From Akkermansia muciniphila (GTDB lineage Bacteria; Verrucomicrobiota; Verrucomicrobiia; Limisphaerales; SIBE01): 37,023 bases of DNA. The DNA lies in NCBI GenBank assembly GCA_945861765.1, contig CAMAWP010000026.1, positions 1 to 37,023 on the forward strand, given 5' to 3'. How positions within the stretch are numbered: position 1 is the stretch's first letter; every line of letters begins with the position of its first letter. The notes under the pieces are model-generated. The model saw only the letters and a list, made by a program, of their open reading frames with translations. It did no database searches and was not told where the DNA came from. Positions 1-8,774 of the stretch are shown in pieces. The position numbers and the translations under genes are program-made.

Positions 1-121
1 CCAGGGTTTCCAGAAAACGCCGATGATCCTCCTCATCCCTGAAAATCGGCTCCCGCCGATCTCCCCGGTTCATGACGTGATAAATCGCGCCAGGATATTG
101 CACTCTGAGTTTGCGCGCCAT
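1..121 (-). CDS. REP-associated tyrosine transposase (RAYT, Y1/IS200-like), 5' part, cut by window edge
   Basis: Reading the minus strand from the ATG at 121 gives about 40 residues that start MARKLRVQYPGAIYHVMNRG and continue with GDRREPIFRDEEDHRRFLETL. The pattern of a YPGA-Y-HV-NRG start followed by IF-DEEDH-RF-L is the usual N-terminus of the REP-associated, single-strand-acting Y1 transposases. The second strand of the HUH pocket and the catalytic Tyr lie outside the window. A GAAAGGA sequence ends 8 bases upstream of the ATG and is a good ribosome binding site. It is part of a small palindrome at 131-146. RAYTs act on REP palindromes, which fits the palindromes seen elsewhere in this window. 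The family call is fairly sure; whether the gene is intact cannot be seen. Confidence 0.8.
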   Translation of the reverse strand, partial: MARKLRVQYPGAIYHVMNRGDRREPIFRDEEDHRRFLETL

Positions 122-130
122 GAGGCCCAT

Positions 131-146
131 CCTTTCGCCCGAAAGG
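131..146. repeat. Short palindrome upstream of the RAYT gene
   Basis: Arms CCTTTC (131-136) and GAAAGG (141-146) are perfectly complementary around a GCCC loop. An alternative pairing GCCC/GGGC (137-140 with 145-148) is also possible. The stem overlaps the probable ribosome binding site of the minus-strand RAYT gene, so it could lower its translation. That role is inference. Confidence 0.45.
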
Positions 147-366
147 GCAAGCCTCAACTCGACATTCTACAATAGCCGGGACTGACACCTGCCTGGATAA
201 ACTCATCAAGAAACTGACCAAGCCGGATGTTGAACTACATTTTGTTTATTTTTCCGCTACCACACTTTTGTCCTAGGCAAATTCCGCGCTTCAGTGTAGT
301 AGATCGCGCCGAATGCACAGCGATTCAGCAACAGTTCGATTGATCTATCTCAGACTCCTTCCTTCC

Positions 367-3300
367 ATGAAACAATTCCTTCTCTTTCTTTTGCTTTGCT
401 CCGCGCCTCTGGTTCAGCCAAGAGCCAACGTTGGGGCCGCTTCTTCAGATCTCGATCAGTTCGTGGAGAAATGGCTGACGGACAACAAAGCTTCCGGCGT
501 CAGTGTGGGTTTGATCAAAGACGGACGACTCGCCTTCGCCAAGGGCTACGGATTGGCGAACCGCCAGACGAAATTAGTTCCCACGGGCGACACAGTTTGG
601 TCGATGGCTTCATGCTCAAAGCCGACGGTCGGAATCGCGGCGCTTAAACTGGTTGACCAAGGCAAACTGGACCTGGACAAGGACGTCGGCGATTACCTCG
701 GCTTTACGCTCCGCAATCCCAATTTCCCGGATGAAAAGATCACGATGCGCCAACTGCTGGGGCACGCGTCCAGTATTATGGCGGACCCCAGCCAGGACAA
801 CGATCTTGGCTTTGCATTCGACCCGCCACAACAGCTTGAGAAAGATGTCCGGGACTGGCTGTTGGTCGGCGGCGCGCAGTTTGCCAACGGCGCGTACTGG
901 GATGCGTCCGCCAAGCCCGGCGCGAAGTACGCTTACTCGAACGTGGGTTCGACCGTGGCCGGCCTTGTGGTTGAGAAGGCTTCGGGCCAGTTGTTCAACG
1001 AATTCTGCAATCAACACATCTTCGCTCCCTTGGGGCTCGCGGCCACGCGCTGGTTCTTTCGTGAGCTACCCGATCCGGCAAAAGTCGCGATCCCGTACGA
1101 TGAATCCTTTCAGCCGTACGGTCACTATGGATTCGCAAAATATCCGAGCGGGCAGCTCCGGAGCAGCGTGGCCGATTTCTCCAAGCTCCTGCTCCTGCTC
1201 ATGAATCAAGGGGAGCTTGGCGGCCAGCGGATTCTCTCCACTGCGTCCGTTGCAGAGATGCAACGCGTTCAATTCCCGGCGCTAGACCCTGAAGGCGGAC
1301 TGTTCCTGGGAGTCGGAGCGTCCGGCGGCGGCGTACCACAGTTCTATCACCAAGGTGCCGAATCAGGGGTTGGCACTTACTTCCTGTATCAGGCGAACAA
1401 AATCGGAGCTCTGTTCATGAGCAATGGGTCGCTGAAGAGCGCCGGCTACGACACATTGATGAAGCGGTTGCTTGACGAGATCCCCAAGCTGCAGGCCCCA
1501 GCTCCTCCGACCATCACGGCCCAGCCTCTGAGCCAAACCGTTGCGGTTGGCGCCACCGTGAAGTTCACGGTCCAGGCGCTGGCCGATCCTCCGGTGACGG
1601 TGCAATGGAAATTCAACGATGCCGCTTTGGCCGACAGCGCCACGATCTCCGGCGCCAAAACGCCGACTCTCACGCTGACTGCCGTCGCCGCGGCACAAGC
1701 CGGGAATTACACGGTCACGATTACCGACCCGGATGGTTCGACGACGAGCGCGGCGGCCGTCCTTATGGTAGAGTCTCCGATCGCGGTTACTGTTCCCGCG
1801 ATCACGGATCAATCCAAAGGCCAGACGATCGCGACAGGCGCGAGCATCACATTGTTCGTGAAGGCTTCCGGGGATGCTCCTTTGAGCTATCAATGGAAGC
1901 TCAACAGTGCCGACATTTCGGGAGCGACTTCCGCGACGTTGACCTTGAACAACGCTCAGGCATCAAACGCGGGCAGTTACACCGTCGTCGTGACAAATCC
2001 CGCGGGCTCCATCACCAGCGAACCGGTTATCATCACCGTCACTGCCCCCCCGCCGCCTCCACCGCCGCAGACCGGCCTGCTCGTTGACAACGGCTTTCGC
2101 CCCACCAGTGACGGGTTCAAGTTCGAGAATTATGGCAAAGCGGAGGGACGGATCGACCTCACGCCTGCCGAACTGCAGCGCATGTTCGGAGATCGGGTTT
2201 TTGCCACGGCGAATGGAGCGGAAAAGATTCTCACTCCCGCCGCGCAGAAATGGATGGAAGAAACCAGCAAGTCGATGAATGGCGGGCATTGTGAGGGGAT
2301 GGCGGTGGTGTCCTTGTTGATTTACGCCAGGAACCTGGACTCGCCCAAATTCGGAGCCGCTCGCACTGTGGATTTGGATCTGGACGGGAATCCATCGCTA
2401 CAGCGCGAAATCGCTTATTGGTGGGCCACGCAAGTGGTCGATCCCACGCGCAGCACGGAAATTTTTGGGACCCCAACGGAGGTCCTGGACCGCTTGATCG
2501 AAGCATTGAAGCCGGGCGTCAAGGAGACTTATACCGTCGGGGTGAGGCAGGAGGGCAAAGGCGGCCACGCCGTGACCCCTTACGCTGTGGAAGACAAGGG
2601 CGGCGGTATCATGGACGTCCTGGTGTATGACAACAATCATCCGAACAAGGAACGGCGATTGACGGTCGATCGCAACAAGAACACGTGGCAGTTCAGTCTC
2701 TCGACCAACCCGGCCGAACCCGAAAGCATCTGGGCCGGAGACGCGACCACGCGCAGCTTTTCTTTGTCCCCGAGTTCGCCCCGACTGCAGACGCAAGTCG
2801 CTCCGTTCTTGGAGGAGTCGGCGCAGGCCGTCGGCCTGAATGGGCTCAATGCGCGTCCGGTGTTCAATGAAATCTGGGTGGATGGCAATGGAGTGAAAAT
2901 CCTGATCTCCGATCCGCAGGGCAAACGCTACGGGTATGAAGGAGGCAAGTTCTATCGGGAAATTGCCGGAGTCACTCACCGTATGCTCAAGGGTGGCGAT
3001 GAACTGTGGAAGGACAGCCCGTCGCCAACTTATTACGTGCCGGTTGGCCTGGCTTTCACGCTCACGCTGGATGGGAGCGCGGTCCAAAAGGAAACCGACA
3101 CTGCTGTGACGATGATCGGCCCCGGCTACGACCTGTCCATCGAAGAGATTCACCTCGATCCGAACCAGAAGGACACGATCGTCTTTTCGCCGGACGGCAA
3201 AGCAATTTCGTACAAGACCAGCTCGAACGAATCGCCCGAGATCAGCCTCGGATTTGAAACCCCCGGAGCGGATTACGACTTCACAGTGAAAGGCGTGGAC

Positions 3301-3816
3301 ATCGAAGCCGGTTCAACTTTGACCATCCGGCTCGACAAGACCAAGAACACGTTAAGCATCAGCACGGCAGGGAATGTGCAGGACGGAACGTACGCCTTGA
3401 GCATGGGGCGCCTGGACAAAGACAATGCTCAATACTTCGATCACGACGGGATTGAACTCCGTCCGAACGACACAGCGACTTTGGACTTCGGCAAGTGGGC
3501 GGGCAACAAGGCGACGATGCCGTTGATGATTGATCGCGACAGCAACGGCACTTTCGATGAAACGATCCAATTGACCGACGAGGAGAAAGTTGTCGTTGTT
3601 GCGGCAAAGCTGAGCGCTCAGGCGGTGGCCGGAGGCAAGATCAAGGTTTCGTGGCCGACATCAGCGACCGACTTCATCCTGGAGGCCAACAGCACGGTGT
3701 CCTCGACTGGGTGGACTGCCGTGCCGGCGAATCAGCTATCCACAGAAGGTGCCAACAAAGTCTTCACCGAAAATGGCAGCAGCACCACGCGCTTCTATCG
3801 CTTGCGGAAGAATTAG
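367..3816 (+). CDS. Secreted beta-lactamase-family serine hydrolase fused to two Ig-like domains and a papain-like region
   Basis: Residue numbers count from the ATG at 367, chosen because it begins a clean signal peptide (MKQFLLFLLLCSAPL..); an in-frame ATG lies at 313. Residues about 30-370 form a class C beta-lactamase/esterase domain with SxxK (S82-C-S-K85), the YSN motif (Y190) and an HQG (H328) in place of KTG, so a peptidase or esterase is more likely than an antibiotic-degrading enzyme. Two Ig-like repeats follow (about 381-469 and 471-558, each with a W and a GNYT/GSYT signature), then a poly-proline linker (about 560). The last 600 residues hold GGHCEGMAVV (Cys642), GGHAVTPYAV (His734) and VYDNNHP (Asp755), an order and context like a papain/C39-like fold. 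The extreme C-terminus is a beta-rich module ending TRFYRLRKN. The protein is probably exported or surface-bound. Substrate is unknown. The first domain is certain; the papain-like call is inference. Confidence 0.85.
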   Translation: MKQFLLFLLLCSAPLVQPRANVGAASSDLDQFVEKWLTDNKASGVSVGLIKDGRLAFAKGYGLANRQTKLVPTGDTVWSMASCSKPTVGIAALKLVDQGKLDLDKDVGDYLGFTLRNPNFPDEKITMRQLLGHASSIMADPSQDNDLGFAFDPPQQLEKDVRDWLLVGGAQFANGAYWDASAKPGAKYAYSNVGSTVAGLVVEKASGQLFNEFCNQHIFAPLGLAATRWFFRELPDPAKVAIPYDESFQPYGHYGFAKYPSGQLRSSVADFSKLLLLLMNQGELGGQRILSTASVAEMQRVQFPALDPEGGLFLGVGASGGGVPQFYHQGAESGVGTYFLYQANKIGALFMSNGSLKSAGYDTLMKRLLDEIPKLQAPAPPTITAQPLSQTVAVGATVKFTVQALADPPVTVQWKFNDAALADSATISGAKTPTLTLTAVAAAQAGNYTVTITDPDGSTTSAAAVLMVESPIAVTVPAITDQSKGQTIATGASITLFVKASGDAPLSYQWKLNSADISGATSATLTLNNAQASNAGSYTVVVTNPAGSITSEPVIITVTAPPPPPPPQTGLLVDNGFRPTSDGFKFENYGKAEGRIDLTPAELQRMFGDRVFATANGAEKILTPAAQKWMEETSKSMNGGHCEGMAVVSLLIYARNLDSPKFGAARTVDLDLDGNPSLQREIAYWWATQVVDPTRSTEIFGTPTEVLDRLIEALKPGVKETYTVGVRQEGKGGHAVTPYAVEDKGGGIMDVLVYDNNHPNKERRLTVDRNKNTWQFSLSTNPAEPESIWAGDATTRSFSLSPSSPRLQTQVAPFLEESAQAVGLNGLNARPVFNEIWVDGNGVKILISDPQGKRYGYEGGKFYREIAGVTHRMLKGGDELWKDSPSPTYYVPVGLAFTLTLDGSAVQKETDTAVTMIGPGYDLSIEEIHLDPNQKDTIVFSPDGKAISYKTSSNESPEISLGFETPGADYDFTVKGVDIEAGSTLTIRLDKTKNTLSISTAGNVQDGTYALSMGRLDKDNAQYFDHDGIELRPNDTATLDFGKWAGNKATMPLMIDRDSNGTFDETIQLTDEEKVVVVAAKLSAQAVAGGKIKVSWPTSATDFILEANSTVSSTGWTAVPANQLSTEGANKVFTENGSSTTRFYRLRKN

Positions 3817-4511
3817 AGCTACGGTCCGACGCTTCGATCGTGGCGCGAGAAGTATGATGCGCGGGAGTGATTTCGCGCCGCGATGTTCCCGCTCTGCTTC
3901 GGATCAGGCAGGATGATGCATGCATCTCGATCGGAAACATAGACGGGTCGGTTTCTGCAATTTACTCTCCCCCGTGACCCAGACAATCGGGTGATGTGTT
4001 CACGCTTTCCTTCATTACCTGGGAAAGCGCGAACCAGCACTTGATGATCCGCATGGGGATCTGCCGACGGCAGTATTTTCGCCTGCCCAGAACTCTCGTA
4101 ACTCTAGGTGTTGATGAGGCCTGCTCAATCTCCGGCTGTGGTTGGCCGAATGGTTCTTGTTGGCGTTGCGGCAAGTTCGCCACGCCTGGGATTGCGAGAT
4201 CTTCCCGGCTTGCCGGTTGGGCGCCGTTTTTCACTTACGCCGAGGTTTTCCACCCATTAACATATTTCGTGTGACCGCGCGCTTCCATCAGGCTCTGATC
4301 TGATGGAAGCGCGCGGTCACACGAAATATGAGCCTCGCTACCTCGGCTGCTACGAAAGCACGGAATCTCCAAACAGGCTCTTCGGTGAATTGCCTTGTGC
4401 GGGCGAAATGGTGTGGTGTTCCCACACCTGCCAGTTAGTTTCCCATTCAACGACGTTCGCTGGCGCGAATCGCAGTCCCGAGCCCGCCACGAGTTAGTTG
4501 ACCAACACGAA
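3817..4511. other. Intergenic region between convergent genes
   Basis: About 700 bases between the plus-strand hydrolase and the minus-strand eight-gene cluster. Several open frames run through it on both strands, but none resembles a protein I recognise. The one clear structure is the long inverted repeat at 4261-4330. Part of the open frame on each side of it is simply the two arms read in opposite directions. No promoter or RNA gene was recognised. Confidence 0.6.
4261..4330. repeat. Perfect 31-bp inverted repeat with 8-base loop
   Basis: Arms 4261-4291 and 4300-4330 are exact reverse complements; the loop is GCTCTGAT (4292-4299). There is no T-run after either arm, so it is not a classical intrinsic terminator, although a stem this long between convergent genes could stop transcription from both sides. 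A MITE-like or REP-like mobile repeat is an equally good reading. The pairing is seen directly; the role is open. Confidence 0.85.
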
Positions 4512-6062
4512 TCACGGCTTCGACTTGATGGCTGACGGCACGGAGTTGGTGGGCGAGGGCATCGCGGCGGGCGGACGATTGGTGCCGTCGGCGCTTGGAG
4601 GCGCGGGCAAATTGAGCTTCGTGCGGAGTTGATTGGCGAGCTGAGTTTCAAGTCCGTTCTCTGGATCGAGGAGCCGGTCGCGAATTTCTCGTTTGATACG
4701 TTCCAAGGGCGGCAGGCCGACGCGCTTTTCGGACATCGCGCCGATCTCGTTTTCATAACGGATCCAAATCCGTTGGGCAAAGCGCTCGTAGCTGACAGCC
4801 AGGTCCTCTTCACCAATCGCCAAGTTGACGTACGCGCTGGTGAGCAACCCTTCGAGAATGGCTTTGACTCTGTCTGGGCTGGTCTCGCCCACGTCCTCGG
4901 TCACCCGTTCCAAGGCGTATTCATCCAGGGTCTGGTTCTCCGGGATTGATCTTGGATATTTTTCGCGCAGGTACTTAAACCATTCATTGGCTTGAGAGAT
5001 GCGGTTGTAAGTGTAGAGAAAATAGACGGCCGTTTTCAGAAAATTTCTGTGCGCGGTGGACAGGTGCTCGCGCTTATCGGGCTCCTGATCCATCATCTCC
5101 TCGTACGCCTTGCTGGTCTGCCGAAGGATTTCGAGATTCGGCGCATAGGTGAATTCCTTCTCAGCCTTGTTTGGAAAAATCAGCCGCCCGCGATGGAATG
5201 CCAGTTGCATCGATTGAAAAATGACCCGACGCAACGTGATCAAGTCATCCTTCTTGAGCTCAATAGTTTTGGTTTTCTCCAGGCCGACCACAGCCCAGTA
5301 GATCGCGTGAGTCTCTGGCAATCGCCACTCGAGAGGGCCATAACGATCATCGACTTCCTTCATCCATTGCGGATCCATCTTATATTTCTCGCGCAACAAA
5401 CGGACCCTTCGCTTCGCATCCTCGGATTGTGGATTGAATAGCTCCGCAAAGTTTGGTCGGCCGTTGACCAGAACCTGGGTCATTTCCTCGGCCCAGACGT
5501 ATTTGTAATAATTGTGGGCGTCGTCAAGGTTCGCGCCCAGCTTATGTTGGAAGTGCCAGGCCAATTCCCGGTAAAGGAGCGGCTCATTGGGATTAAACCG
5601 CAGCCCCTCATCCCTCAACAATTCGATGCCGCGGAGCACCCAAGGCCAGCGGTCGCGCGGATCGTTGAATTTGATCGAGATGTTGTACGACATGTTCCAG
5701 GCCAGATGGACCCAGACCGTTGCGAAGTGGGGTTGCAGCTTCGTGATCCAATCGGCCAATTGCACCATCTCGAAGTATTTGTCCTGCTCCTGCAAATCGC
5801 CGAGGCGAACCCACAAGGCATTGGCGATTAACCCGCGAAAGCCGCCTAGCGCGACGGTTGTGAAGGCGAGGACGGGCGGCGCGTTGTCCAAAGGCTCGAT
5901 GCGCGTCAACCCCATCTTTTCACGTTGCTTGTTCAAGTGCCGCTGCGTGAAAAAAACCGAACTGAGCAACGCCATCGCCAGACCCACGAGCATTGGTTTG
6001 TAGAACCTGGTGAAGAGAGGGTTCATGGCAGCGATTTGAAACTCGGACATCGAACGTCCCAC
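4512..6062 (-). CDS. Membrane-anchored, alpha-helical (TPR-like) protein of unknown function
   Basis: A 516-residue protein with one strong hydrophobic segment near the N-terminus (about residues 24-41, MLVGLAMALLSSVFF), followed by a long soluble part rich in aromatic and charged helices (e.g. LADWITKLQPHFATVWVHLAW) that looks like a tetratricopeptide-type solenoid without clean consensus repeats. The last 30 residues are Pro/Ser/Thr-rich. Possible starts are 6062, 6050 (second Met) and 6026 (third Met, directly before the membrane segment). It lies 78 bases or more downstream of the ABC permease gene, same strand, and is the last gene of the cluster. A role as a scaffold or assembly factor for the neighbouring ABC transporter is inferred from position only. 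I do not recognise a named family. Confidence 0.75.
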   Translation of the reverse strand: MGRSMSEFQIAAMNPLFTRFYKPMLVGLAMALLSSVFFTQRHLNKQREKMGLTRIEPLDNAPPVLAFTTVALGGFRGLIANALWVRLGDLQEQDKYFEMVQLADWITKLQPHFATVWVHLAWNMSYNISIKFNDPRDRWPWVLRGIELLRDEGLRFNPNEPLLYRELAWHFQHKLGANLDDAHNYYKYVWAEEMTQVLVNGRPNFAELFNPQSEDAKRRVRLLREKYKMDPQWMKEVDDRYGPLEWRLPETHAIYWAVVGLEKTKTIELKKDDLITLRRVIFQSMQLAFHRGRLIFPNKAEKEFTYAPNLEILRQTSKAYEEMMDQEPDKREHLSTAHRNFLKTAVYFLYTYNRISQANEWFKYLREKYPRSIPENQTLDEYALERVTEDVGETSPDRVKAILEGLLTSAYVNLAIGEEDLAVSYERFAQRIWIRYENEIGAMSEKRVGLPPLERIKREIRDRLLDPENGLETQLANQLRTKLNLPAPPSADGTNRPPAAMPSPTNSVPSAIKSKP

Positions 6063-6140
6063 ATCGAACAGCCCGCGTCCTCCGCTAGCTCATCGAGGGG
6101 CGACGTAAAGTTCGGTGTGCAGTTCAAGGTTTCAGTCCTC

Positions 6141-7520
6141 CTAGTGATTGGTCTGGGCGGAAGCCAACTCACGTCTCGTAAAAACAGCCATCCCAATCGC
6201 ACTCAGAATCCCGCTCAGCACGAGGCAGATCTCCACGAAAGCCAGGCTGAGTTGACCCCACGTAATGCTTCGTCCCGTGCTGAGAGAATCGATGGGTGAA
6301 AACCCTTGCACCATATTAATCAGCTTTTGCAGCACGCGAAAGATCGGCAGAGCCACGTAATCGAGCAAGGCCGGTTTATCCGCAAAGCCTGTTTCATGAT
6401 TCACTTCAAAGACTGTCCCTTGTTCAAGAACGAGCGACACCGTTCCGCTGGAGAGCCCGACGACCAGAACGCCCAACGAAAAAAATGCCGCGACTGGAAA
6501 CGACAGGAAGCTGGCCGCAGCCAAGCCCAAAGCGGCCAGCAAGGCCAGCCAAAAGAAAATGATGCTCACCCCACGAATGTAATTGAGGCCAAAGCTGCTC
6601 TCGCGATAAAGCACTTCCATTCCATCCTCGACAGGGAAGAGCATTGCCGTCTCGTTGCGATTAATGAAATTGATCGTGAGGATGCCGGTTGGGCTGAGCA
6701 AGCTCGACGGAACCGCGAATTCATGGAATGTCTCGGCAGCAAGGCTCATGTTGGTGGTGTAGAGCAAAGGTGAAGTAAACTCGCCGACTCTCCACTCACC
6801 CAAATAGGTTCTCGAGGGTGTGGCTTGGGCCACATTAAACCTGACTCGAAAATACAGCGGTTGATCGCGCAAGGAATCCTTGGCTTGGCCGAGATCGATC
6901 TTCCACTCGCGCCGATGGTCTGGAGGGACAATCTGTGAGCCAGCCTTCAACTGCTCGCGAATCTGCTTTCGCATAAAAGCAAGATCCGTGACTGCGATCG
7001 GGTTGGCCTTCTTTCTCCGATTCAACTCATCCTCCACCACCGCCCCAAGATCTGGAATGGGCTCTTTGGCTGAACCTCGCGCCACCAGCACTTCATTTCG
7101 CAAGATCGACTGTTGTTCTGGTGGTAAATTCCGAGCCCGCCATTGCATCAGGAAGAAGACGGCTCCGGCAGAGAGAGTGAGGAGAAAAGCATCGAGAACC
7201 AGAACACCGAGCCACTTGCCAAGCCAGATTTGCCAGCGCGCCACGGGTTTCACCGCCACCATCTGAATCTGGGCTTCCTCCACATCCCGCGCCAGGGTGC
7301 CGCAAGACAGCCATAAGGTGGCAAAACCGAGCAGAGCAGTGATCAAGGTTAAGGTGTAGGTCAACAGAATCTGAGTGAAGCCACGGGCCGTTCCGTCATC
7401 CTTGATGATGAGCGGCAGAATGATCACTCCACCCAAAAGAATCATCGATAGGACTGCGACTAACCGGAAACGAAAGGCCGCTTTTAAAGTCAGCCATGCG
7501 ATGGCAAGAATGCGTTGCAT
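6141..7520 (-). CDS. ABC-2-type transporter permease
   Basis: A 459-residue polytopic protein. The N-terminus (MQRILAIAWLTLKAAFRFRL) and the first two helices with a cytoplasmic segment containing ARDVEEAQIQMVAVKPVARW match the NosY/GldF type of ABC-2 permease, where that K-P-V motif follows helix 2. A large extracytoplasmic part (about residues 130-300, beta-rich) separates helix 3 from a C-terminal block of three or four helices. The gene follows the ABC ATPase with a 12-base gap, so the two very likely form one transporter. Cargo is not visible. The permease family is clear; the large external domain is unusual for NosY itself. Confidence 0.88.
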   Translation of the reverse strand: MQRILAIAWLTLKAAFRFRLVAVLSMILLGGVIILPLIIKDDGTARGFTQILLTYTLTLITALLGFATLWLSCGTLARDVEEAQIQMVAVKPVARWQIWLGKWLGVLVLDAFLLTLSAGAVFFLMQWRARNLPPEQQSILRNEVLVARGSAKEPIPDLGAVVEDELNRRKKANPIAVTDLAFMRKQIREQLKAGSQIVPPDHRREWKIDLGQAKDSLRDQPLYFRVRFNVAQATPSRTYLGEWRVGEFTSPLLYTTNMSLAAETFHEFAVPSSLLSPTGILTINFINRNETAMLFPVEDGMEVLYRESSFGLNYIRGVSIIFFWLALLAALGLAAASFLSFPVAAFFSLGVLVVGLSSGTVSLVLEQGTVFEVNHETGFADKPALLDYVALPIFRVLQKLINMVQGFSPIDSLSTGRSITWGQLSLAFVEICLVLSGILSAIGMAVFTRRELASAQTNH

Positions 7521-7532
7521 GAATCTGATAAA

Positions 7533-8762
7533 TTACGGTTTACCGCGCGGCTTTCCCGTGAGCGATGACAATTTCTCGTTCGCCTTTTCCAAATCCGCAG
7601 CCTTTTCCGGTTTGGTTACCGACGCCGGGGTCGGCACCGAGGCTTCACGCAGCTTCGTCAGATCTCCGAGCTTTTTGTGGTCCACACTTCCTGTCGGATC
7701 GGACTGGGCCACCTCGACGAGCGGACGAGCCTCGGCTGCCGGCAAGGCTAGGCGATCAAGGATTTTGTCCGTCTGAACCGCCGCCGACGCGTCGGCATCT
7801 CCGCGCAGATAAGCCGCAACACGGTTCCCGGAGGTCGCTCCCGATGTTTCCGCCTCGGTCTGCTTGGCCTTTTGCACAACACCCAAGAAATAGCTTTCGA
7901 GGTTTTGGGTGGGCGTATCGATGCGAACCTTGTCATCCGCCACGTCCTTCCGGATAATCTCGAGAACGCGCTCGACGGTCTGGCGAGGAAGCAGTGGCGT
8001 GGTAATGCGCATGGCATCCGGCTTGGCCAAAAGTTCCTTCAACGTTCCCATGGCTTGCACTTTGCCGCCGTAATAAATCACGACCCGGTCGCAAACATCC
8101 TCCACGTCCGCCAAAAGATGACTGCTCAAGATAACAGTCTTGCCCCGGCGCGCCAGAGCCAGGATCAAGTCCTTCACCTCGCGGCAACCAATGGGATCGA
8201 GCCCAGCCGTCGGCTCATCCAGGATCACGAGGTCCGGATCATTGATCAATGCCTGAGCCAGACCAATGCGGCGCTGCATCCCTTTCGAAAATTCACCGAC
8301 TTGGCGGCGGCGCGTTTTGTCGAGTCCTACCATCGTCAGGAGTTGTTCAGCGCGCTCCTGCCGCTCCTTGGCAGGCAGGGCAAACAAGTTGCCGAAAAAA
8401 TCCAACGTCTCGTTCGAGTTGAGATAGCGATAAAGGTAGGATTCCTCAGGCAAATAACCGATTCGCGACTTGGTGGCGACGTGGCGCGGCGAATGGCGGA
8501 AGACTTCAATATGCCCCTTCGTGGGATAGAGCAGCCCGAGCAGCATTTTGACCGTGGTCGATTTTCCAGAACCGTTCGGCCCGAGGAGCCCAAAGACCTC
8601 GCCTCGACGAACCTCAAAATCGACATTATCGACCGCTCGCGCTTTTGGCCGTCCCCAAAAATCTTTGAAGACTTTCGTCAGCCCGCGGACTGCGACAACG
8701 ATTTCATCGGATTGCGGGCTGGCGGTTTTAGTTTGCGGCGTCTCGATAGCGGTAAGAGTCAT
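7533..8762 (-). CDS. ABC transporter ATP-binding protein with C-terminal extension
   Basis: Nucleotide-binding subunit of an ABC-2 exporter. Walker A GPNGSGKST (61-69), Q-loop region GYLPEESYLY (102-111), signature FSKGM (158-162), Walker B LVILDEP (178-184) and H-loop SSH (213-215) are all present, so the ATPase should be active. The core of about 310 residues is typical of the CcmA/NatA type. About 100 further residues, rich in Ala, Lys, Asp and Glu, follow and have no recognised fold. A ribosome binding site (AGAGGA) lies just ahead of the ATG. It is placed 12 bases after the P-type ATPase stop and 12 bases before the permease start, which points to a shared transcript. Confidence 0.95.
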   Translation of the reverse strand: MTLTAIETPQTKTASPQSDEIVVAVRGLTKVFKDFWGRPKARAVDNVDFEVRRGEVFGLLGPNGSGKSTTVKMLLGLLYPTKGHIEVFRHSPRHVATKSRIGYLPEESYLYRYLNSNETLDFFGNLFALPAKERQERAEQLLTMVGLDKTRRRQVGEFSKGMQRRIGLAQALINDPDLVILDEPTAGLDPIGCREVKDLILALARRGKTVILSSHLLADVEDVCDRVVIYYGGKVQAMGTLKELLAKPDAMRITTPLLPRQTVERVLEIIRKDVADDKVRIDTPTQNLESYFLGVVQKAKQTEAETSGATSGNRVAAYLRGDADASAAVQTDKILDRLALPAAEARPLVEVAQSDPTGSVDHKKLGDLTKLREASVPTPASVTKPEKAADLEKANEKLSSLTGKPRGKP

Positions 8763-8774
8763 ACCGGTTCCTCT

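Noticed and set aside
3962..4816. Open frames on both strands around the 4261-4330 hairpin
   Set aside because: They share residues only because the hairpin arms are read in opposite directions; the rest has no family resemblance and one overlaps the helical anchor gene.
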